Shown: positions 61,101 to 64,000 of the stretch, piece after piece
Position numbering within the stretch: the stretch's first letter is position 1
Layout of the letters: the number at the start of each line of letters is the position of its first letter
Assembly (NCBI RefSeq): GCF_000699445.3
Contig: NC_067202.1
Coordinates: 15,777,924-15,841,923, forward strand
Reading direction: 5' to 3'
Origin: Schistosoma haematobium
Lineage: Eukaryota; Platyhelminthes; Trematoda; Strigeidida; Schistosomatidae
DNA length: 64,000 nucleotides
Notes under the pieces: generated by a model
Told to the model about the DNA's origin: nothing
Database searches by the model: none
The model's input: the letters and a program-made list of their open reading frames with translations, nothing else
Program-made: the position numbers and the translations under genes

Positions 61101-63558
61101 GAACATGATAGTGGCAAATTTAGTGGTAGATAATGAGGAAAACTACAAATACAAAATAATTCAGCTTATCAAGTTGTATAATTACAGAATTATTATTTCT
61201 AAGGCAATAAAATAAACATGATTAACGTACTATTGAACAATGTCGAATGGAATAGTGACATAAAAAGAGTGCTTAGTTAATTTCAATTAATTACAAGCAA
61301 AATGTGTTATGCATTTATGAGGGTTAGTAAAAATTAATGCAGTAAAATAAAGTCAGTCAAATGCAATGTAAATCAGTCCAAGATTTGAAACGTCCCATTT
61401 GCATAGTGAGAAGAAATTATTGGGGTAAATTCCGGGGTAACAGAGGTAGGAACAGTATGAATGAAAATAGAGAAGATTAAACATCGAAGATACTATTCGT
61501 GAAGAAAATATAGGATCTGAAAGAATACACCCCCGTTACTGTGAACGATTTTGACCCATGTCATCCCAAGTCCCTAACTATTGACTATGACTAGGTAGTC
61601 TGAGGTAAAAGAAAACGTTTTTAGGTAAATAGTCAGTTGTAATCAATGAAGAACTTGACATAAAGATGTGTCATTCTAACTACATCATCCAACCACGAAA
61701 TATCATTTACCTAATGAATGGCAAAGGATTTGAAACACATGTAGGGTTAATAACGTTAGTAAGACAGACAAATGTTGAGAATATATTTCGAAAAGGTATA
61801 TATGGACGAACACTACAACTCAAGGATTTAGAAGACGATGAAAGTTGAATGCATCTACGACTTTGTGACAGATTACAAACCAAGTCACTCAGCGCTTTAA
61901 ACCAGCCAGTAGTTTGTAGCTACCAACATTGAGCTGAAACGAAAATTCAAGAACTTGGAAAAATGATGCGATGCTTTGATTTGGTAGTTCATATTTTTCT
62001 TCTAACTCACTTTTACACCAGTTAAAATATCGCCCATGTGCACTAATGGTTTGGAGTCAGAGTTTCCCAACTCCCCCAGGTGGATCCTCCGTCATACCTA
62101 TCATATAGGTTCAGGCCCCGACCAGATATTCGCTTTTCGTCCTCTTAATTTCATACACAACACTCGTGGTGTGAGAAGCCAGTGAATAGAACTTTCTTGA
62201 CAGTGGTCATATGAGAGCGTTTAGAGCGGGAGAGATGACTCCCTCCACAGATTAACAAATTCAATTTGTTTGTATTGCTATAATTTTTAACGGATAAATC
62301 ATGAAAACAGTCTATTGTATTTCTGAATGACAAATATAACTTTTATGATTCACTCAATGTCGATCACTGACTCGCGCACGCTCTCAATAACGATCAACCA
62401 TAATGCGCCTAAAATTCAGCAACCACCAAATAGTAGATTAGAAGTATTAGTGTGACCACAATAACGGCGACGATTAGAAAGAAACAAAATTTTCAGTTTA
62501 ACATAGTCATAAATGTAAACTATCTAAATTTAAGAATCTCTACAAACCTGCTCCCGTCCCCCTCGACATACTAAAAATAATTCTATGCTTACTGGTGACC
62601 TTTTATTTCTAGATGTAATTCCAGGAGTTCTAGTAAGAGGGTGCAACTAGCCAAGTCCAACCATGTTGGGTATGAGGAAGTTATTTTGTCTTAGACAATG
62701 CAACAGAAGGTGGTTGTGTGATATCGCGAATTAAGTGAAATTAGATATGTACACCATTGCATGGTTTAGAGGCTTAGTATTTAGATGAGATATCTGGGTT
62801 CGATTCCCGTTTGTGTGGCCGTACATGTGCACTGATGAAAAATTCAATACTAGAATGAAACAGCTATGCAGTGTTTCCTGGTTTTCAGTAGTGATCTAAC
62901 TACAGTCAGTACGTCATACAAACTGGGAAGAAAAGCAAGATGGCAAGTTTAGTAAAATTATTGTAAATAAAGTCACCGTTCTTATATATGTGTACATAAA
63001 AACGGGTATATATGTACACACACACACAAACTGTATATCTATATACATATGTATACATACCTGTCATTAGTGAGCTGAATTTATGTTCATTATTTGGAGA
63101 TTCCGAATGTGAAACATCCACGGTAGAAGATATATCCCAATTGTTATTACTGTTTACATTATGATAATTTACACTGCTGGTGGTGGTACTTCCACAGCTA
63201 CCACTAAAATAACCAGTGGTAGAGGTGACAATGTTGTTCATTGTATTGGTTGGATTATTTGCAGTTGAGAAATTAATTGAACCAACTGAGGGACCATTAG
63301 AACTAATACTATTACTGGTACTACTGGCATTATTATTGCTATTAATATTATTATTATTTACACCAACAGGACGTTGAAGCCATTGTTTGAATCCGCGTAG
63401 TATTTTATTTGTACGAATTAAACTAGTTGAATGTGATTTATCGTCAACGCTGTTGTTAATATTACTAGGAGTTACATCAGACGTTGTCTGATTATTACTG
63501 TTATTATTATTGGAGATATCGTTTATTATTGTCTCAGTGTTGTCCGATCGAATACCAT
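33103..63558 (-). CDS. RhoGAP protein, ARHGAP21/23-like, nine visible coding exons, 5' end beyond the window
   Basis: Exons 63558-63061, 58530-58439, 57277-57152, 54866-54752, 46685-46570, 45586-45164, 43295-42893, 35993-35897 and 33526-33103 join in phase at every junction (about 763 codons). RhoGAPs switch off Rho-family GTPases by supplying an Arg finger. Visible here: VFGASLES (domain start), [13 protein letters not shown] with the finger Arg, [21 protein letters not shown] with the conserved Lys, [10 protein letters not shown], and the closing helix [13 protein letters not shown]. The D-x-W-R-x-x-N...K-x-F-x-R-x-LP pattern is what points to ARHGAP21/23. No PDZ or PH domain is visible; they would lie upstream. 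Flanks are Asn/Ser-rich. RhoGAP identity is firm, the subfamily moderate. Confidence 0.82.
33527..33960. other. RhoGAP intron segment, nothing recognised
   Basis: AT-rich sequence between the last acceptor and the next dispersed repeat. Confidence 0.4.
33965..34425 (+). repeat. Dispersed repeat of about 480 bp
   Basis: It begins CCCCCAAACGCCCTGGTACG and contains GAATGTCCGGCGATTTAACC and TTTCGGTTTGGGCACCCGG. It ends after CATATCTATTTGATAG without the usual A-rich tail. Confidence 0.8.
34901..34995 (+). repeat. tRNA-like SINE fragment, second copy
   Basis: It matches 3405-3510 through AACATCTCAGGCTGAAC, a B-box-like GTTCTAATCCC and GGAAAGTATCAG. Confidence 0.35.
35000..35890. other. RhoGAP intron segment, nothing recognised
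   Basis: AT-rich, no ORF or shared repeat seen. Confidence 0.4.
35897..35993 (-). CDS. RhoGAP gene, small penultimate exon
   Basis: 97 nt, acceptor AAACAG, donor GTAAGT. It encodes [19 protein letters not shown] and [13 protein letters not shown], probably helical. Phase 1 in and phase 2 out match both neighbours, which is the main support. Confidence 0.7.
36345..36645 (-). repeat. RTE-like 3' fragment
   Basis: Minus-strand alignment with the end of the 39-42 kb element: CCAACCATTGGTTACGATGA, the CGACGAAGATTCACTACC block and CTTACCCAAGCACTGTTAAC. Confidence 0.6.
36975..37260 (-). pseudogene. RTE-like reverse transcriptase palm fragment
   Basis: Minus-strand reading gives [11 protein letters not shown] (a decayed GVRQGCPLSPFLF motif) and, in another frame, a [20 protein letters not shown] stretch in place of YADD. 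It probably belongs to the same insertion as 36345-36645. Confidence 0.55.
37690..37790 (-). repeat. Hammerhead-SINE tail, decayed
   Basis: On the minus strand, GCGCACTGCTAAGGTGTCCC and ATTAGGACGATACAACTATC, then CCAGTGCTACATAG. The CUGAGGA core reads CTAAGGT and GAAAC reads GATAC. Confidence 0.55.
37990..38070 (+). repeat. Dispersed repeat of about 480 bp, 3' tail only
   Basis: It contains TTTGGTGCCCCCTTGTACCA, then ATGCTTATGTGTTC and an (AAAT)n tail. Confidence 0.6.
38125..38225 (-). repeat. Smalpha-like hammerhead tail, decayed
   Basis: On the minus strand GACGAAACGCACGTCCTGTA is followed by TTCCACTACTAGCTATC. It matches the tail of the SINE at 31747-31961. GAAAC is intact, but the CUGAUGA position reads CCATAAA. 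Confidence 0.6.
38345..38400 (-). repeat. RTE-like extreme 3' end
   Basis: (TCAG)n followed by TAACAACGTAGAACTTCGTA is the reverse of the 3' terminus seen at 42780-42805, 48180-48225 and 57655-57692. It shows that these elements end in a short tetranucleotide run. Confidence 0.6.
38756..38971 (+). repeat. Dispersed repeat of about 480 bp, left part, split by an RTE insertion
   Basis: It contains CTAAATGCCCTGGTGCAGTC and TTTGGGCTCCCGG and stops at TGCCTCCTTGTATCAG. The missing end (GTGCTTATGTGTT plus A-rich tail) resumes at 42806-42857. Confidence 0.75.
38972..42805 (+). mobile_element. RTE-like non-LTR retrotransposon, near full length (3,834 bp)
   Basis: It is flanked by CCTTGTATCAG (38961-38971) and CCTTGTGTCAG (42806-42816), an 11-bp target duplication with one mismatch. 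Order: leader of about 700 bp, AP-endonuclease ([11 protein letters not shown] about 39690, GDFNAQIG about 40105, IDHIAIS about 40318, SDH about 40399), reverse transcriptase (GGRAAGPDG about 41090, [12 protein letters not shown] about 41467, SGVRQDCP about 41640, YADD 41761-41772) and a C-terminal region ending at TGA 42605. The 3' end is a TGAC-type run. Frameshifts near 39750, 39910, 40400-40510 and just after YADD, plus a stop at 41024, make it inactive. It lies in a RhoGAP intron, antisense to the gene. Confidence 0.88.
39685..42607 (+). pseudogene. Endonuclease-reverse transcriptase of the RTE-like element, broken
   Basis: One original ORF now spread over frames: 39352-39759, 39717-39911, 39916-40407, 40505-41026, 41458-41706 and 41768-42607. 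The last piece (279 codons) is the longest intact part and holds the post-palm region and the WLGHVLRM segment shared by all truncated copies in the window. Confidence 0.85.
42806..42857 (+). repeat. Dispersed repeat of about 480 bp, right part of the split copy
   Basis: CCTTGTGTCAGTGCTTATGT followed by an (AAATAAT)n tail completes the copy begun at 38756. Confidence 0.7.
42893..43295 (-). CDS. RhoGAP gene, exon with last RhoGAP helix and Ser-rich tail
   Basis: 403 nt, acceptor TTATAG, donor GTGAGT. It begins [14 protein letters not shown], the closing helix of the domain, then ITNIDFS, which recalls the NIDHLL segment of ARHGAP21, then a Ser/Gln/Asp-rich region with basic patches (SARRKST). 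Confidence 0.8.
44095..44430 (+). repeat. RTE-like 3' fragment
   Basis: GTAGACTACCTGTTTGGGGT, GATCAGAATCGATCATA, and the 3' terminal CTCTATATTGCGTTTGACTG followed by ACTGATAAA. Confidence 0.65.
45164..45586 (-). CDS. RhoGAP gene, exon with in-domain insert and FGP motif
   Basis: 141 codons in phase 0. Roughly the first 90 residues are Ser/Pro/Asn-rich ([22 protein letters not shown]) and have no counterpart in typical RhoGAP domains. Then [20 protein letters not shown] and [10 protein letters not shown] resume the fold. The position normally Asn in NLAI reads Cys here. Donor GTGTGT. Confidence 0.8.
45955..46150 (+). repeat. Unclassified dispersed repeat, copy 2
   Basis: It matches 25345-25580 block by block (CATACAGTGGAAGCTG, GTGGACTCAATTAGG, CATTGGTTTGGCACA, AAAAGTCACAATAG). 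Confidence 0.55.
46310..46392 (+). repeat. GAA/GAG microsatellite
   Basis: About 80 bases of GAA with GAG interruptions. The poly-Glu ORF over it is an artefact. Confidence 0.9.
46570..46685 (-). CDS. RhoGAP gene, short internal exon
   Basis: 116 nt, acceptor TTCCAG, donor GATGTAAGT. It encodes [20 protein letters not shown] and [18 protein letters not shown], filling the helical stretch after the LP motif. It enters in phase 1 and leaves in phase 0, fitting both neighbours; it was found by splice phase rather than ORF length. Confidence 0.75.
47115..48225 (+). pseudogene. RTE-like reverse transcriptase, 3' truncated copy of 1.1 kb
   Basis: It starts near a decayed YADD-like segment (TATGCTGATGACAGTTT) and continues through [19 protein letters not shown], a [14 protein letters not shown] segment (47680-47730) and the 3' terminus with (TGAC)n at 48205-48220. 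Several frameshifts. It is about twice as long as the other truncated tails. Confidence 0.75.
48230..49260. other. RhoGAP intron segment, nothing recognised
   Basis: AT-rich, with a short CTAA-like run near 48225-48300. No feature seen. Confidence 0.4.
49262..49722 (-). repeat. Dispersed repeat of about 480 bp, well-preserved inverted copy
   Basis: All diagnostic blocks are present on the minus strand, from CCCCCAAATGCCCTGGTATG (near 49717) to the AAATAA tail (near 49262). The 138-, 103- and 88-codon ORFs here are incidental. Confidence 0.85.
49740..50630. other. RhoGAP intron segment with short AT-rich microsatellites
   Basis: A TAG/TAT run near 50080-50105 and (ATT)n near 50170-50190. Nothing else recognised. 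Confidence 0.4.
50640..50925 (+). repeat. RTE-like (SR2-type) fragment
   Basis: Plus-strand reading around 50755-50900 gives an [24 protein letters not shown] segment, as at 30445-31060, then [13 protein letters not shown]. Confidence 0.5.
50937..51125 (-). repeat. tRNA-related SINE with hammerhead-like tail, left arm of an inverted pair
   Basis: Minus strand: a tRNA-like head with a GATCGGAACTCC B-box-like segment, GATCGTGGATGCGCACTG, then core CTGAGGA (51020-51014) and stem-II start GTCCCACAATA. The second core half reads GGAAC instead of GAAAC, and the cleavage triplet reads GTT. Confidence 0.7.
51190..51372 (+). repeat. tRNA-related SINE with hammerhead-like tail, right arm of an inverted pair
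   Basis: Plus strand: a GGGTTGGAAACCC B-box-like segment, GATCGTGGATGCGCAC, core CTGAGGA (51284-51290), stem-II CTCCCACAATGGGA, then GAAGC instead of GAAAC, GGCGTC and the CAGTGCTTCCAGATTTTT end. Its 3' flank (ATGGTGGTCTAACATC) mirrors the flank of the left arm. Confidence 0.7.
51420..51958 (+). repeat. Dispersed repeat of about 480 bp
   Basis: It begins TGTCCCCAAATGCCTTGG and includes an extra GGAGGATCCACATAGGGGAG block and an AAATAAATAAA tail. It directly follows the inverted SINE pair. Confidence 0.8.
52088..52130. repeat. (AT)n microsatellite
   Basis: About 20 uninterrupted TA units. Confidence 0.95.
52140..54190. other. RhoGAP intron segment, no exon recognised
   Basis: AT-rich. The 67-codon minus-strand ORF at 53150-53353 does not resemble the RhoGAP fold, and the flanking exons already join in phase without it. 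Confidence 0.45.
54205..54655 (-). repeat. Dispersed repeat of about 480 bp, diverged inverted copy
   Basis: Minus strand retains GACCTTTAGG, the CCTGAGGGGTTGAATGGCG block and the ACTTGACTCAATTCGCGTCA block, with internal losses. It lies about 100 bases from the FLRxLP exon. Confidence 0.6.
54752..54866 (-). CDS. RhoGAP gene, FLRxLP exon
   Basis: 115 nt. It encodes [18 protein letters not shown] followed by [10 protein letters not shown], the most conserved helix of the domain. The acceptor is AATAAAG; the donor GTGAGT falls after TCCTTAT, leaving phase 1. Confidence 0.85.
55238..55620 (-). repeat. RTE-like 3' fragment
   Basis: Minus strand: TGGCATCAGTCCAAAAAGTC, CACTAACTTCTAGTCTGAGC, through the 3' end TAGTTCTACGTTGTAACTGA. 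Confidence 0.75.
55625..56130. other. RhoGAP intron segment, nothing recognised
   Basis: AT-rich, no feature seen. Confidence 0.4.
56140..56425 (-). repeat. Dispersed repeat of about 480 bp, 5' half, inverted
   Basis: It contains, reversed, the AGTGGGACTTCCCTGG block, the GGTAGATCCTCCGTACACAC block and ends at CACCAGTGCATTTGTGGG. Confidence 0.65.
57152..57277 (-). CDS. RhoGAP gene, arginine-finger exon
   Basis: 42 codons in phase 0. It contains [20 protein letters not shown] and then GLYRKPG, whose Arg is the catalytic finger, and [10 protein letters not shown]. Two donors keep the frame (exon end 57161 or 57152); 57152 with GTACGT is preferred because the VNL residues align with the family. 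Confidence 0.82.
57357..57692 (+). repeat. RTE-like 3' fragment
   Basis: CCTTGAAGTCACTAACTTCT, CATGTTGGTAGATGCAGACT and the terminal TCCTACGTCGTAGCTGACTG with three TGAC units. It is a close match to the end of the 39-42 kb element. Confidence 0.8.
58045..58390 (+). repeat. Dispersed repeat of about 480 bp, strongly diverged
   Basis: The CTAGGGAAGTTCTACTCA block, the CCAAAGGAGTTGGGAGACTC block and CGACCTTTCGATGAAAGGTT are in order. It abuts the exon at 58439-58530. Confidence 0.5.
58439..58530 (-). CDS. RhoGAP gene, exon entering the RhoGAP domain
   Basis: 92 nt, acceptor ATCTTAG, donor GTAAGT. It encodes [14 protein letters not shown] and VFGASLES, the usual FGxxL-type entry into a RhoGAP domain. 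Phase fits both neighbours. Confidence 0.8.
58935..59395 (+). pseudogene. RTE-like C-terminal fragment, best-preserved copy of its family
   Basis: Open reading 59031-59399 (122 codons) gives [47 protein letters not shown] and [18 protein letters not shown], the region after the LLYGAETW motif (itself recognisable near 58975-58995). It is the reference for the broken copies at 10520-12240. Confidence 0.75.
59400..60040. other. RhoGAP intron segment, nothing recognised
   Basis: AT-rich, no feature seen. Confidence 0.4.
60045..60260 (-). repeat. tRNA-related SINE with hammerhead-like tail, decayed
   Basis: Minus strand: TCTAGAGGTTAAGCGTTCGC head, GATCGTGGATGTGCACTGCT, TGTCACATATTAGG, GTGAAATAGCCATCCAGTGC. 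GAAA is kept; the CUGAGGA core reads CTAAGAT. Confidence 0.65.
60270..61520. other. RhoGAP intron segment with a (CA)n run
   Basis: A (CA)11-like run at 60691-60712 and an (AG)n run near 60440-60456. Otherwise AT-rich with nothing recognised. Confidence 0.5.
61525..61610 (-). repeat. RTE-like short fragment
   Basis: It resembles the 108-200 fragment (ACGATTTTGACCCATGTCAT, GTCCCTAACTATTGACTATG). Confidence 0.4.
62030..62255 (-). repeat. Dispersed repeat of about 480 bp, 5' part, inverted
   Basis: Reversed blocks: CACTAATGGTTTGGAGTCAG, CCCCCAGGTGGATCCTCCGT, ATTCGCTTTTCGTCCTC. Confidence 0.7.
62740..62895 (+). repeat. tRNA-related SINE with hammerhead-like tail
   Basis: B box GGTTCGATTCC (62800-62810) and an A-box-like GGTTTAGAGGCTTAGTA upstream. 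The tail has CTGATGA and GAAAC motifs with a weak ATTC/GAAT stem between them, then CAGTGTTTCCTGG. The cleavage position reads ATG-C rather than GTC. Confidence 0.65.
63061..63558 (-). CDS. RhoGAP gene, first visible coding exon
   Basis: 498 nt between a TCTGTAG acceptor and a CAG|GTATGT donor. It enters completing a codon begun upstream and leaves in phase 1. It is Asn/Ser/Thr-rich and low complexity except [20 protein letters not shown], a basic segment with no recognised domain. The upstream exon lies outside the window. Confidence 0.75.
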
Positions 63559-63744
63559 CTACAGATAAGAAAAGTCGAGAATTATTTAAAACTTTTATTC
63601 GAATAAATGTAAAAAAATATCAGTATAAATGAGAAATTGATCCTACTGGGCACTTTTTGAAAATGTCAAAGTAAAAAGAGATATAAGGCCACTATTACAA
63701 AAAATTCTTTTAAACTCTATCAATGCACGATTGTGTTTAGTACC

Positions 63745-64000
63745 CCCAAATGACCCAGTACGTTCGAGAGTGGAAAGAGTAAGCTCTTTATCTATAAATG
63801 CTTCCACATGAACACATGTATACAGACACTATCAAGGAAGTTCTACCCATTGGCTTCTCATACCACAAGTGTTGTTTACGAAATTAAGAGGACGAAAATC
63901 GAATGTCCGGTAGGAGATTAATCCGAGTTGATAGGTATGATGGAGGATCCACCTAGGGGAGTTGGAAAACCCTGATTCCAAGCCAATAGTGTACATGGGC
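63745..64000 (+). repeat. Dispersed repeat of about 480 bp, cut by the window edge
   Basis: It begins CCCCCAAATGACCCAGTACG, contains GAATGTCCGGTAGGAGATTA and runs to the right edge at GTGTACATGGGC. Confidence 0.75.

Noticed and set aside
61666..61848. 60-codon plus-strand ORF
   Set aside because: Short, no recognisable content, no splice or repeat support beyond chance.
62799..62812. tRNA gene at the GGTTCGATTCC motif
   Set aside because: Same reason: it is a tRNA-derived SINE followed by a hammerhead-like tail.

Overview
The window looks like nuclear DNA of a blood fluke (Schistosoma, Trematoda). It is AT-rich. Its two cellular genes have short exons and long introns, and both introns and intergenic space are packed with schistosome-type repeats: RTE-like and CR1/Jockey-like retrotransposons, a Ty3/Gypsy element, and Pol III-type SINEs carrying hammerhead-ribozyme-like tails as in the Smalpha family. 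The species cannot be fixed from the sequence alone. There are no bacterial genes, operons or CRISPR arrays.

Two cellular genes are supported, both on the minus strand. (1) A CSRNP/AXUD1-type cysteine/serine-rich nuclear protein occupies 9302 down to 651 in five coding exons (about 768 codons, all junctions in phase). It carries the two family signatures: an N-terminal block in exon 1 and the Cys-rich DNA-binding block across exons 2 and 3. (2) A RhoGAP protein, most like ARHGAP21/23, runs from beyond the right edge (first visible exon 63558) down to its stop at 33103. Nine coding exons are visible (about 763 codons), again all in phase. Its RhoGAP fold is split over exons 57277-57152, 54866-54752, 46685-46570, 45586-45164 and 43295-42893. 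Exon 45586-45164 also adds an unusual insert of roughly 90 residues.

Layout: 1-9.3 kb CSRNP gene with RTE and SINE debris in its introns; 9.3-13 kb RTE-like and CR1-like fragments, one split by a 1,035-bp element with inverted ends and a 9-bp target duplication; 13.6-15.8 kb decayed CR1/Jockey-like retrotransposon; 15.8-19.9 kb unassigned, with a trace of an old LTR element; 19.88-24.64 kb complete Ty3/Gypsy element with LTRs identical by eye but a broken pol; 24.6-33.1 kb dispersed repeats, a SINE with a 44-nt inverted repeat, and microsatellites; 33.1-63.6 kb RhoGAP gene. The introns of that gene hold a 3.8-kb RTE element inserted into an older dispersed repeat, many truncated RTE tails, an inverted pair of hammerhead SINEs and about nine copies of a roughly 480-bp dispersed repeat.

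Most of the window is mobile-element strata around two regulatory genes, one nuclear factor and one small-GTPase regulator. Nothing links the two genes functionally beyond shared orientation. The observations I rate highest are the nested 1,035-bp DNA-transposon-like insertion, the mismatch between identical LTRs and a multiply broken pol, the head-to-head hammerhead SINEs with damaged catalytic cores, and the RhoGAP domain with an insert and a substituted Asn position.
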